64,000 nt of DNA from GCA-2729515 sp036336695 (GTDB taxonomy: Bacteria; Myxococcota_A; UBA9160; SMWR01), in assembly GCA_036336695.1 (NCBI GenBank), contig JAYZFQ010000128.1, positions 1-64,000 of the forward strand. The letters are read 5' to 3'. A program made the translations under genes and the position numbers. Positions within the stretch are counted from its first letter, which is position 1. Each line of letters opens with the position of its first letter. Shown here piece by piece: positions 55,423 through 63,717 of this stretch. The notes under the pieces are model-generated. The model did not search any database, was not told the origin of the DNA, and saw nothing but the letters and a program-made list of their open reading frames with translations.

Positions 55423-56199
55423 TCACACGCCCCAGAGGGCCGTGATGGCGTAGTCGAAGACGAGGACCGCAACGGACGCGGTCACCACGGTCCCTGTGGT
55501 GGCGGCGCTGACACCGGCTGCCGTGGGCTCTGCGGTATAGCCCCGGTAGGTCGCAATGATGGCGACCAGGGTTCCGAACACCACGGATTTGAGCACGCTT
55601 CCCGCAATGTCCTGGCCGAAGACGATCGCCGATTCCAGGCTGGACCAGTACTGGCCGCCGTCCAGCCCGAGGTAGGACACGCCCACCAGGTATCCGCCGA
55701 AGATCGCGAAGACGATGAAGAGCGCGTTCAGCAGCGGCATTGCCACCACCATCGCCTTCGCCTTGGGCGCAACCACGAAGTCGAGCGGATCGACGGACAT
55801 CATGCGGAGCCCGTCGAGTTGCTCCGTGGTCACCATGGTCGCGATCTGGGCCGCCATGGCTGACGCCGCACGTCCCGTCACCAGGAGTGCCGTCAATACC
55901 GGGCCGAGTTCGCGCACCAGCACGAGCCCGACCACGGCACCCAGGGAGCCTTCCGCACCGAAGCGAGCCAGGTTGTAGTAGCCCTGGAGCGCCAGCACCG
56001 CGCCCACCGTGAGCCCGGACAGGCAGATGATCGCCAGGGACAGCACCCCGACGTCGTAGAGTTCTTCGATGAAGCGCCGGACGCGGTAGCGCGGCAAGAC
56101 GCCGGCGCGCACCACGCCGCCCACGAATACACCCATGCGGCCGAGTTCGCTCACGGAGCCGAGCACGCGCAGGCCCAGGCGCTCGATGGGACGCCTCAC
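55423..56199 (-). CDS. mlaE: MlaE-type ABC transporter permease
   Basis: A 258-residue permease with five or six helices: LSLAIICLSGLTVGAVLALQGYYNLARFGAEGSLGAVVGLVLVRELGPVLTALLVTGRAASAMAAQIATMVTTEQLDGLRMMSVDPLDFVVAPK is the MlaE hallmark, including the coupling-helix segment. It partners MlaF in the inner membrane. GTG start overlaps the mlaF TGA as GTGA (56196-56199); mlaD follows after 16 bases. Confidence 0.94.
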   Translation of the reverse strand: MRRPIERLGLRVLGSVSELGRMGVFVGGVVRAGVLPRYRVRRFIEELYDVGVLSLAIICLSGLTVGAVLALQGYYNLARFGAEGSLGAVVGLVLVRELGPVLTALLVTGRAASAMAAQIATMVTTEQLDGLRMMSVDPLDFVVAPKAKAMVVAMPLLNALFIVFAIFGGYLVGVSYLGLDGGQYWSSLESAIVFGQDIAGSVLKSVVFGTLVAIIATYRGYTAEPTAAGVSAATTGTVVTASVAVLVFDYAITALWGV

Positions 56200-56984
56200 C
56201 CCGTGCTCCCTTCGGCGGGCACCTCATCGCCCCGCTCGGCGGCCAGGAAATCGACGATCGCGCGTTCGGAGCTGTCGGCCAGGCGATCCGGCTCGCCCGA
56301 CACGGCACGCCCCTCGGTCAGGAATACGATCCGGTGGGCCATGCGCATGGACGATGCCAGGTGATGCGAAGCGACGAGCATCGTGAGCCCCAGGCGCTGG
56401 TTGAGATCGACCAGGAGCCTCTCGATGCGCCGCACATTGAGCGGATCGAGCCCCGAGAACGGCTCGTCGCAGAGCACGATCTCGGGTTCCGTCACCAGGG
56501 CGCGGGCCAGGGCCGCACGCCGGCTCATGCCGCCGGAGAGTTCGCGCGGATAGAGAGGTCCGGCGTCGGGAAGACCGACCGAGTCCAGGCGCCGCGCCAC
56601 CTCGGTGGCGATCTCCGTTTCGCTCCGGTCCGAGTGTTCCCGCAACGGCAGCGCCACATTGTCGGCAACGGTCATGGAATCGAGCAACGCCCCGTACTGG
56701 AAGAGCATCCCGATCCGGTCGCGCATGCGGTAGAGGTCGGCGTGACCGAGCGCCGCGACATCCTGGCCGGCGACCCGCACCGCCCCGGAGTCGGGACGCG
56801 TGAGCCCGCCGATCAGCCGCAGCAACGTGCTCTTCCCGGCACCGCTCTCGCCGAGAATCACCGTGATCTGGCCGCGGACGAAGCCGCAACTGAGCCCCTG
56901 GAACACGCGGCGGCCCGCCCGGGACAGGTGGACACCGTCCACGGCGATCCGAAACTCGTCCAGAACCTCTGCGCGGTCCGCCAC
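56196..56984 (-). CDS. mlaF: MlaF-type ABC transporter ATPase
   Basis: A 262-residue ABC ATPase: Walker A GESGAGKST (about 45-53), Q-loop LFQYGALLDSMTV, signature LSGGMSRRAALARAL, Walker B IVLCDEPFSGLD and H-loop SHH, where the switch His is present. The MlaF-type LFQYGALLDSMTVADNV and GMSRR are diagnostic. It powers lipid movement by MlaFED. Start GTG 56984 with GGGGGGAGG upstream; TAGTAT at 57020-57015 is a possible -10. First gene of the operon; no mlaB STAS gene is present. Confidence 0.95.
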   Translation of the reverse strand: MADRAEVLDEFRIAVDGVHLSRAGRRVFQGLSCGFVRGQITVILGESGAGKSTLLRLIGGLTRPDSGAVRVAGQDVAALGHADLYRMRDRIGMLFQYGALLDSMTVADNVALPLREHSDRSETEIATEVARRLDSVGLPDAGPLYPRELSGGMSRRAALARALVTEPEIVLCDEPFSGLDPLNVRRIERLLVDLNQRLGLTMLVASHHLASSMRMAHRIVFLTEGRAVSGEPDRLADSSERAIVDFLAAERGDEVPAEGSTG

Positions 56985-57014
56985 GCCTCCCCCCGAAGTC
57001 CAGTCGTCGCGCGG

Positions 57015-57020
57015 ATACTA
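57015..57020 (-). promoter_or_regulatory. Candidate -10 hexamer TAGTAT for the mla operon
   Basis: TAGTAT lies about 30 bases before the mlaF GTG, leaving a normal leader with a strong GGGGGGAGG ribosome site. No convincing -35 is seen. Confidence 0.4.
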
Positions 57021-57116
57021 GCCCGAGTGGGCCCGAGGCGTGACGCGGCCGGGGGTCGATCCGTGCCCCGTCTTTGCCACACTCACAGCCCTCGCACCGA
57101 ACGCACAGGAGGCGGG

Positions 57117-57887
57117 ATGCCCCGGGACGCCGCGAAGTCGCCCCCCCAAAACGGGACAGGAGCCGAGTTGGTCGCCGCCGCCCGTGCGCTCGAGCGGAGC
57201 GTGGGCCGCCTGCGCTTCGGGCGCCCCGTCACCCACGTCTACAACCCGCTCTCCTACGCACGCCGCGCCCACGCGGCCTACCTGGAACGCTACGGCGCTT
57301 CACCCAAGCGGGTCGTCTTCCTCGGCATGAACCCCGGACCCTTCGGAATGGCCCAGACCGGCGTCCCTTTCGGCGCGGTCGCACCGGTGCGCGACTGGCT
57401 GCAGGTGGAGGCCCGAATCGGGCGCCCGCGGCTCGAACACCCCAAGCGGCCCGTACTCGGTCTCGACTGCCCGCGAAACGAGGTGAGCGGAGAACGTCTC
57501 TGGGGAGCAATCCGCGCCCATTGGAAACACCCCGCACGTTTCTTCCGCAGCCATTTCGTCGCGAACTACTGCCCGCTCCTGTTCCTCGAGGAGACGGGGC
57601 GCAACCGCACGCCGGACAAGCTCGCCGCTGGAGAGCGCGAACCCCTCTTCAAAGCCTGCGACCGGCACCTCGTCCGGCTGGTCGATGCCCTCGACCCGGA
57701 CTGGGTGGTGGGAATCGGCGCGTTCGCCGAGGAGCGCGCCCGCACGGTCCTGGCGGGGCGCAACCTGAAGATCGGCCGGGTACTCCACCCCAGCCCGGCG
57801 AACCCACGCGCTCAGAAGGACTGGGCGGGAACCGTAGGAAGGGAACTCGCAGACCTGGGCATCTGCCAGCGCGGAGGTACGCGATGA
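57117..57887 (+). CDS. SMUG1-type uracil-DNA glycosylase
   Basis: A 256-residue glycosylase of the single-strand-selective family 3. Motif 1, FLGMNPGPFGMAQTGVPFG (G70-M-N72-P-G), and motif 2, HPSPANP (H224), are both diagnostic, and N72 and H224 are the catalytic pair. YNPLSYA and YCPLLFLE are other family marks. It removes uracil and 5-hydroxymethyluracil from DNA. AGGAGG stands just before ATG 57117. The TGA is overlapped by the ATG of the alkaline phosphatase gene (ATGA at 57884-57887). Confidence 0.93.
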   Translation: MPRDAAKSPPQNGTGAELVAAARALERSVGRLRFGRPVTHVYNPLSYARRAHAAYLERYGASPKRVVFLGMNPGPFGMAQTGVPFGAVAPVRDWLQVEARIGRPRLEHPKRPVLGLDCPRNEVSGERLWGAIRAHWKHPARFFRSHFVANYCPLLFLEETGRNRTPDKLAAGEREPLFKACDRHLVRLVDALDPDWVVGIGAFAEERARTVLAGRNLKIGRVLHPSPANPRAQKDWAGTVGRELADLGICQRGGTR

Positions 57888-59392
57888 AGGCATCCTGGAG
57901 CCGAATCCTGCTCGGAGGACTCTCGATCACGCTCGCCTGGAGCGCGAGTGCCGCGGGAGAGGGCCCCGAAAAATGGCTCCGGGACGGGCGGAAAGCGGTA
58001 GAACGCGCCCGGTCCCTGCAGCCGGCCGGTGCGCGCGCCAAGAACGTGATCGTCTTCATCGGGGACGGGATGGACCTTTCCACGATCACGGCGGCGCGGA
58101 TCCTCGAGGGACAGTTCCAGGGAGGGACCGGCGAGTCGAACCGCCTCGCGTTCGAGGAGCTTCCCCACGTCGCCCTGGCGAAGACCTACAACACGAACCA
58201 GCAGGTTCCCGATTCGGCCGGAACGATGACCGCCATCCTGACTGGCGCAAAAACGCGAGCGGGCGTCGTCGGACTCGACGAACGCGCGACCCGCGGCGAT
58301 GCGTCCAGCGCCACCGGACACGAGTTGAGAAACCTCTTCCAGCAGGCCGAGGAACGCGGTGTGGCCACGGGCATCGTGACGACGACACGGGTCACCCACG
58401 CGACGCCGGCCGCCGCGTACGCGCACACGCCGGAGCGCAACTGGGAAGACGACACCGATCTCTCCAGCGCCGCCCGGGAAGCCGGTTTCCGAGACATCGC
58501 CCGCCAGCTCGTCGAGTGGCGCTACGGAGACGGGATCGACGTGGTGCTCGGTGGCGGGCGCAGCCAGTTCCTACCACGAGAGCGCAGCGACCCTGAATAC
58601 CCGGACATCAAGGGGCGGCGAGCAGACGGTCGAGACCTGGTCGCCGAATGGCAGGCGCGCCACCCGGCGGGTCGCACGGTGTGGAACCGGGCCGAGTTCG
58701 ATGCCGTGGACCCTGGGGAGACCCGTAGTCTGTTGGGCCTGTTCGAGCCGAGCCACATGCAGTTCGAGCTCGAACGCAGCAAGGACAAATCGGGAGAACC
58801 CTCCCTCGCCGCCATGACCGAAAAGGCCATCGCCATCCTGGCCCGGAACGCGAAGGGCTACGTACTGCTCGTGGAAGGCGGGCGCATCGACCACGCCCAC
58901 CATCTGGGCAACGCCCACCGGGCCCTGGTCGATACCATCGCGCTCTCCGACGCCGTCCGCGCGGCGCGCAAGCAGACGAGCGCCGAGGACACGCTGATCC
59001 TCGTCACGGCCGACCATGGCCACGTGCTCACGATCGCCGGCTACCCCACCCGGGGAAACCCGATCCTGGGCAAGGTGGTGGAGAACGACGAACGGGGGGA
59101 AGCCCGGTCCGATTTCGCCACGGACCGCAACGGGCTGCCGTACACCACCCTCGGCTACCAGAACGGCCCCGGGGTCCGAAAGATGCGCCCGGACCTGAGC
59201 ACGGTGGACACCACCGAGCCCGAGTTCCGTCAGGAGGCGCTGGTGCCACTTGCCGCCGAGACGCACTCGGGCGAGGACGTGCCGGTCTTCGCCGGCGGGC
59301 CGGGCGCGGCGCTCTTCCACGGGGTGCAAGAGCAGAGCTACCTCTACCACGCAATCGTCGAAGCGCTCGGCTGGGGCGAACCGGAATCCTGA
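57884..59392 (+). CDS. phoA: Alkaline phosphatase (PhoA-type)
   Basis: A 502-residue secreted metallophosphatase with signal peptide (ILLGGLSITLAWSASAAG). Metal and catalytic residues: FIGDGMDLST (Asp), VPDSAGTMTA (nucleophile Ser next to Asp), GGRIDHAHH, TADHGHVLT and ETHSGEDV, all in the usual order for alkaline phosphatase. It hydrolyses phosphomonoesters in the periplasm. The 4-base overlap with the glycosylase gene couples the two, an unusual pairing. No Pho box was recognised. Confidence 0.93.
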   Translation: MKASWSRILLGGLSITLAWSASAAGEGPEKWLRDGRKAVERARSLQPAGARAKNVIVFIGDGMDLSTITAARILEGQFQGGTGESNRLAFEELPHVALAKTYNTNQQVPDSAGTMTAILTGAKTRAGVVGLDERATRGDASSATGHELRNLFQQAEERGVATGIVTTTRVTHATPAAAYAHTPERNWEDDTDLSSAAREAGFRDIARQLVEWRYGDGIDVVLGGGRSQFLPRERSDPEYPDIKGRRADGRDLVAEWQARHPAGRTVWNRAEFDAVDPGETRSLLGLFEPSHMQFELERSKDKSGEPSLAAMTEKAIAILARNAKGYVLLVEGGRIDHAHHLGNAHRALVDTIALSDAVRAARKQTSAEDTLILVTADHGHVLTIAGYPTRGNPILGKVVENDERGEARSDFATDRNGLPYTTLGYQNGPGVRKMRPDLSTVDTTEPEFRQEALVPLAAETHSGEDVPVFAGGPGAALFHGVQEQSYLYHAIVEALGWGEPES

Positions 59393-59418
59393 GCTGCCGG
59401 AAAGTCCATCCCCGCGAC

Positions 59419-60069
59419 TCAGCGCAGCCGGCGGATGCGTTCCTCCCAGGTTCCGGTGGGGGTACGGAACAAGAGAACGCGCCGGTTGGTCGTCACGTTC
59501 ACGAGGTTGGCACTGGCCTGCACCGATTCGATCCGCTCCTCCAAGTCCAGCTTGATCGGGAAGAACCCCCCGGCAACGGGGGAGAGGCCGAGGGCGCGCC
59601 GATCGGTCACGACCACCCCTGCATTCTCTCCGACTGCAACGTCGACCACGCGCTCCCGGAGACCCAGCGACGTCTCGACGAGGTTTCCACTCCCCCCGTC
59701 GAAGCCGATCGCCCGGTTCGAAGTCACGATCAGGGCCACCCGGTCACCGAGCAAGGCCCGTTCGGGCAGAACCTCGCCCCGCTGACGAGCGGCAACCTGC
59801 CACGCAGCAGATCCCACGGCAGCGGCCAGGATTCGCTGGTCCGTGATCGCCACACCAACCCGGCCCCGCGCGCCGGACCAGGCCAGAGTTTCCTTCAACC
59901 GCAGGGGTACGCTGAGTTGCCCGCCGCTCTCGGCGTCAACGGCGATCAGGTCGCGGTCGAGCAGGAAGACCTCGAGCACGTCGGAGAGAGGCACCTGCAG
60001 CGACGGGGGCGCGGCAGCCGCCGTCCCGGCACCGACGACCAGCAACAGGAGGAACAAAACACGGCGCAT
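59419..60069 (-). CDS. Secreted repeat protein with four TDRR-type repeats
   Basis: A 216-residue protein with a signal peptide (VLFLLLLVVGAGTAAAAP). I do not recognise a named family. Four units of about 45 residues carry similar motifs: ITDQRILAA, VTSNRAIGF, VTDRRALGL and VTTNRRVLL, each followed by a turn and an arginine/glutamate segment (RQRGE, LGLRE, LDLEE, IRRLR). The pattern suggests beta blades, perhaps a half propeller or one that needs two copies. It lies 62 bases downstream of the nucleotidyltransferase gene, possibly its operon member. Confidence 0.65.
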   Translation of the reverse strand: MRRVLFLLLLVVGAGTAAAAPPSLQVPLSDVLEVFLLDRDLIAVDAESGGQLSVPLRLKETLAWSGARGRVGVAITDQRILAAAVGSAAWQVAARQRGEVLPERALLGDRVALIVTSNRAIGFDGGSGNLVETSLGLRERVVDVAVGENAGVVVTDRRALGLSPVAGGFFPIKLDLEERIESVQASANLVNVTTNRRVLLFRTPTGTWEERIRRLR

Positions 60070-60131
60070 GCCTTCAATCGATAGCGCCGACCGCTTCCCA
60101 CGGCGAACCCGGCCAGCGGCCCGCGGAGGCA

Positions 60132-60890
60132 TCAGGAGTCGTTTTCCTGGGCTTCGAGCCAGGCCTCCGCCGCCCGGTAGGCCGCGACGGTTCCCACGTC
60201 GAAACGAGCGCCCCGCATCGCGTGGGTGAACACCGGCTCCCGTTCCGCGAGCCATGCCAGGAACGCGCCGGGGGGATCCGCAGCGGGGCACGCGGCCAGG
60301 AACGCGGGCAACTGCTCCAAGGCGCCCGGCTCCAGCACGTAGCAGGGAGGACAGGCCCAGTCGCTCGGCGGCTCGGCGGGCTTTTCGACGAAGCGCTCGA
60401 TCCGACCCGCGTCGCCCAGGACCGCCACGCCACTGCGGCGGAGACGCGCGGGGTCCGGCTCACGGTACGCCAAGACCAGATTGCGGGGCACCGCCGCCGC
60501 GTCTGCCAGAAATGCCCGAAGATCGCACCGGAACAGGTTGTCTCCCGCCGCGACGAGGGTCGGGCCGGTGGCCGGGTGTACGTCGAGGGCCAGGGCCAGG
60601 TCCCGACACGCGCCGAGACGCGTCTCGTTGTCCCGGGCGCCGTCGTTCACCAGGTCGAGGGCGAACCCCGCGTTCCGTCGCAGCCACCCGTCTCGCCACG
60701 CTTCGAAGTCGCCGGCAAAACGCCCGTTCGTCACCACGACGAGATGATCCACACGGCCCGTCGCCGCGAGCTGTTCGACGAGGTCGTCGAGGAGCGGTTT
60801 CCCGCGCACCGGCAACAGGGGCTTGGCACGGTCGGCGGTCAGCGGAAGGAGCCGCGTGGCGAAACCCGCGCAGAGAAGAACCGCCTTCAT
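60132..60890 (-). CDS. Sugar-1-phosphate nucleotidyltransferase
   Basis: A 252-residue nucleotidyltransferase: LLCAGFATRLLPLTADRAKPLLPV holds the AGxxTRL signature (residues 8-14) and Lys23, AAGDNLFRCDL has the Asp that binds the metal, and RFVEKPAEPP and HAMRGARFDVGTVAAYRAAEAWL end the fold. It would form an NDP-sugar from a sugar 1-phosphate. Its ATG overlaps the stop of the upstream GHMP kinase (60887-60890, ATGA), so the kinase product may be its substrate. Confidence 0.87.
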   Translation of the reverse strand: MKAVLLCAGFATRLLPLTADRAKPLLPVRGKPLLDDLVEQLAATGRVDHLVVVTNGRFAGDFEAWRDGWLRRNAGFALDLVNDGARDNETRLGACRDLALALDVHPATGPTLVAAGDNLFRCDLRAFLADAAAVPRNLVLAYREPDPARLRRSGVAVLGDAGRIERFVEKPAEPPSDWACPPCYVLEPGALEQLPAFLAACPAADPPGAFLAWLAEREPVFTHAMRGARFDVGTVAAYRAAEAWLEAQENDS

Positions 60891-62080
60891 CGGATGCGCG
60901 CGCCATCGACGCTGTCGACGGCAAAGGCACGCGCCTCGGCTGCGAGTTCCGGGACGCGCTGCCGATACTCCGCGAGCACGCGCCTGCCGATCGCGTCCGC
61001 CTCGCCGGCCAGAACGAGCGCCACGTTACAGCCGCCGTACCCGGCACCGCTGAACCGCGACCCGAGGACACCCGGGGTCGCGGAGAGGATCTCCTGGATT
61101 TCGCGCTGCTCCTCGGAGCCGGTTTCGTAGTTTTCGATCGAGCTGCGACAGGACTCGGACATGAGCCGGCCGAACGCCACGAGATCGCCGCGTTCCCACG
61201 CCGCGACGCCGCGACGCACGCGGTCGCGTTCGCCGACGAAGTGCCGCGCGCGGCCCCGCTCCGACGGCGGCAGGTCTTCCAGTCGGTCGGCCAGGAGATC
61301 CTCCGGGAGATCGCCGAGGGCGTCGACGGGACCAAGCCCTCCGGCGGCCGCAATCCGCGCGGCGGCAGCACGGCACTCGGCAACCCGCGCGTTGAACGGT
61401 GTGCGCGCGAGGTTGCGTCCGCGGCCGGAGAACACCACCACGAACCGGGTTTCGGGAGCCGCCGCGCCGCTTTCGAGGGCACGCCAGCACAGGTCGCGCG
61501 TCCCGATCTCGAGCAGCTGCCCGCGCCGCGCACCGACCACCGACGCCGGATCGAGCACGCCGCTCTGGACGCCGACGAAAGCGTTCTCCGCCCGGCGCGC
61601 CAGGTTCACGAGTTCCCGTTGCGAGAGTTCGAGACCGTTCACGTCGGCCAGGGCCAGTAGATAGGCCACCAGGACCGAGGCGGAAGACGAAAGCCCTCCC
61701 CCCGGCAGATCCCCGGAAAGCACGCCGATGCAACCCCGCGGCGCACGGGGAAGCCGATCGGCGAGAACTGCGGCGGCCGCGCGGGCATAGCGCCCCCAGT
61801 CCACGCCGTCATCGGCGACCTCCGACAGGGAAAAGCGCACTTCGTCGGAGAAGTCGGCGCTTTCGAGACACACCTCCGCATCCGGGGCCGGCGCATACGC
61901 GAGACGCGTGCCGAGCCCGATCGCCATCCCGAGCACGGGGCCGTGCTGGTGATCGATGTGGGCGCCCAGGGGGCAGACCCGGTAGGGGGACACGACCACC
62001 CGAACGGTATCGAGGGCCACCGACCGCCGCTGCACCAGCGCGACGCGCAAGTTCTGGAGACGCTCCGCGTCGGACTCCAT
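60887..62080 (-). CDS. GHMP kinase, galacturonokinase-like
   Basis: A 397-residue galactokinase-family enzyme. The first motif reads SPYRVCPLGAHIDHQHG (31-47), which matches plant galacturonokinase (SPYRICPLGAHIDHQ as I recall it) better than the bacterial galactokinase form PGRVNLIGEHTDY. GGGLSSSAS (127-135) is the ATP loop and FSGAGYGGCNVAL the third motif. The likely reaction is sugar, possibly uronic acid, to sugar 1-phosphate. Its ATG is 9 bases after the TAGGAT hexamer at 62095-62090. It forms a pair with the nucleotidyltransferase. Confidence 0.82.
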   Translation of the reverse strand: MESDAERLQNLRVALVQRRSVALDTVRVVVSPYRVCPLGAHIDHQHGPVLGMAIGLGTRLAYAPAPDAEVCLESADFSDEVRFSLSEVADDGVDWGRYARAAAAVLADRLPRAPRGCIGVLSGDLPGGGLSSSASVLVAYLLALADVNGLELSQRELVNLARRAENAFVGVQSGVLDPASVVGARRGQLLEIGTRDLCWRALESGAAAPETRFVVVFSGRGRNLARTPFNARVAECRAAAARIAAAGGLGPVDALGDLPEDLLADRLEDLPPSERGRARHFVGERDRVRRGVAAWERGDLVAFGRLMSESCRSSIENYETGSEEQREIQEILSATPGVLGSRFSGAGYGGCNVALVLAGEADAIGRRVLAEYRQRVPELAAEARAFAVDSVDGARIR

Positions 62081-62089
62081 GGAGCGGGC

Positions 62090-62095
62090 ATCCTA
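62090..62095 (-). promoter_or_regulatory. Candidate -10 hexamer TAGGAT for the GHMP kinase gene
   Basis: TAGGAT ends 9 bases before the ATG at 62080. It lies in the repeat at 62085-62226, so a second copy of the same bases occurs at 62166-62161. Confidence 0.35.
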
Positions 62096-62107
62096 CCACC
62101 GGGGCAT

Positions 62108-62155
62108 CTAGCCCATGCGTCGCCGAATGTCCTCGCGCAGCACCCGCTTGTGGGC
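62108..62155 (-). pseudogene. Fragment of an acyl-CoA ligase C-terminus
   Basis: The last 15 codons of a ligase-like sequence (AHKRVLREDIRRRMG, stop at 62110-62108) remain downstream of the intact gene. Replacements are conservative (LG to MG), which suggests it came from a diverged copy and not from a recent slip. Confidence 0.55.
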
Positions 62156-62178
62156 CGGGCATCCTACCACCGGGGCGC

Positions 62179-63717
62179 CTAGCCCAGACGTCGCCGAATG
62201 TCCTCGCGCAGCGCCTGCTTGGCCACCTTTCCGCCCGAAGCGCGGGGCAGCGCGTCGACGACCTCGAGGCGCTCGGGAAACCACTCCTTCGAAACACCGG
62301 CTTCCGCGAGGTGGGCGACGAGTGCTTCCAGGGTGAGCGCGGCGCCCGGCCGCAGTTCCGCGTAGACGCAGACGCGTTCCCCGAAGACGGGATCGGGCAT
62401 GGCGACCGCCGCGGCGAGGGCGATCGCGGGGTGCGTCGAGACGGCCGCCTCCACGGCCGGCCCGCTGATGTTCTTGCCCCCGCGGATGATGAAGTCGGCC
62501 GCCCGACCGATCACCCGCAGGATCCCGTCTTCCAGCGTGGCAATGTCGCCGGTGAGCATCCAACCGTCTTCGCGCACCAGCTTCGCGTTGGCCGCGTCGT
62601 CCTCGTAGTAACCGTGGCACGTGAGCGCACCGCGGCAACCCGGTTGTCCTCGCCCGGTCTCGGTGACATCGGCACCGTCCTCGTCGAACAGCCGCACCTG
62701 CATCGAATCGATGACACGGCCGGCGCTCTCGAGACGCACGTCCCGGGAATCGCGAAGCGTCGTGCGCGAAAGCGCCCCCGTTTCGTTCGAGCCGTAGAAC
62801 TGGAGCACCGCCGCACCGGTCCGTTCCTCGAACTCGATCGCCCGCTCCGTCGGCACGGCCTCACCGCCGGTGAAGAGCACCCGAAGCGAACTCAGGTCCC
62901 GGCGCTCGATGTCGGGCGAGTTGAGCAGCAGGATGAACTGGGTCGACACCGCGGCCAATACGCTCACCCGGTGCGCCTCGATCTCAGCGAGTGCGCGGTC
63001 GGGGTCGAAACGCTCCATCAGCAACGTCGGCGCCCCGAGCAACGCGGGCGTGAAGTGCGCCGTCCACAGGCCGAAACCGAACGGCGCCGGCAGCAGGCTC
63101 ATGAACACGTCGCGTTCGGAGAGATCGGCGGCTTCGACCGCGAGAGCGTGAAAGTGGAACCAGCGCGCCTGGTGCTGGGTCACGCACTTCGGCAGGCCAG
63201 TGGTCCCCGACGTGGAATTGAGCAGGAAAAGGGCATCGGGGTCGATCGCCCGCTCCTCCCAGCCGACCCCGGATCCGCCGGCGAACACCGCTTCGCCCGC
63301 CTCCAAGTCTCCCGCCACGATCCAGTGATGCCGCAGTCCGAAACCCGCGCCGCGCAGTTCTTCGAAGAGCGCCCTCGCATCGACTTCGCGCTGCCGAGCG
63401 GGGCTGACCAGGGCGGCCGCCGCCGTCTTCTGGAGCAGGTGGCGCACTTCGGCGGGACCCGCCCGCGGACCGATGCCCACTACGACGAGCCCGGCCTTTT
63501 CGCAGGCCAACCAGACGGCGTGAACGCCGGGGCCATCGGGCAACCACACGGCGACGCGATCGCCGGGCACGAGGTCGGACCCAGCGAGCACCCCGGCGAA
63601 GCGGTCGCTCCGCTCGTGGTAGTCCAGCCACGAGAGCTCCCGGCTCCCCTCTCGAAACGCGATGCCGCTCGGGTCGCGCGCCGCGTTCTCCGCAACCACC
63701 CGGGCCAGGGCTCTCAT
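62179..63717 (-). CDS. Acyl-CoA synthetase/AMP-dependent ligase
   Basis: A 512-residue ANL-superfamily ligase: STSGTTGLPK (P-loop), YGSNETGALS, LTGDIATLEDG, GRAADFIIRGGKNISGPAVE and the C-terminal catalytic Lys in ASGGKVAKQALRED. It makes an acyl-CoA from an acid, ATP and CoA; the acid is unknown. ATG 63717 is preferred to a longer frame at 63867, since the family sequence starts with MRALARVVAENAARDP. Both ends are flanked by copies of its own sequence at a 71-base offset. Confidence 0.9.
   Translation of the reverse strand: MRALARVVAENAARDPSGIAFREGSRELSWLDYHERSDRFAGVLAGSDLVPGDRVAVWLPDGPGVHAVWLACEKAGLVVVGIGPRAGPAEVRHLLQKTAAAALVSPARQREVDARALFEELRGAGFGLRHHWIVAGDLEAGEAVFAGGSGVGWEERAIDPDALFLLNSTSGTTGLPKCVTQHQARWFHFHALAVEAADLSERDVFMSLLPAPFGFGLWTAHFTPALLGAPTLLMERFDPDRALAEIEAHRVSVLAAVSTQFILLLNSPDIERRDLSSLRVLFTGGEAVPTERAIEFEERTGAAVLQFYGSNETGALSRTTLRDSRDVRLESAGRVIDSMQVRLFDEDGADVTETGRGQPGCRGALTCHGYYEDDAANAKLVREDGWMLTGDIATLEDGILRVIGRAADFIIRGGKNISGPAVEAAVSTHPAIALAAAVAMPDPVFGERVCVYAELRPGAALTLEALVAHLAEAGVSKEWFPERLEVVDALPRASGGKVAKQALREDIRRRLG

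Larger units (their letters stand above)
62085..62226. repeat. Two 71-bp-offset copies of the acyl-CoA ligase 3' end
   Basis: Copy A starts at 62085, copy B at 62156; over the first 66 bases 60 are identical. Copy B holds the last 16 codons and stop of the acyl-CoA ligase (reads LREDIRRRLG, stop). Copy A, on the same strand, still reads AHKRVLREDIRRRMG and a stop, but nothing precedes it in frame, so it is a gene-end fragment. Confidence 0.9.
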
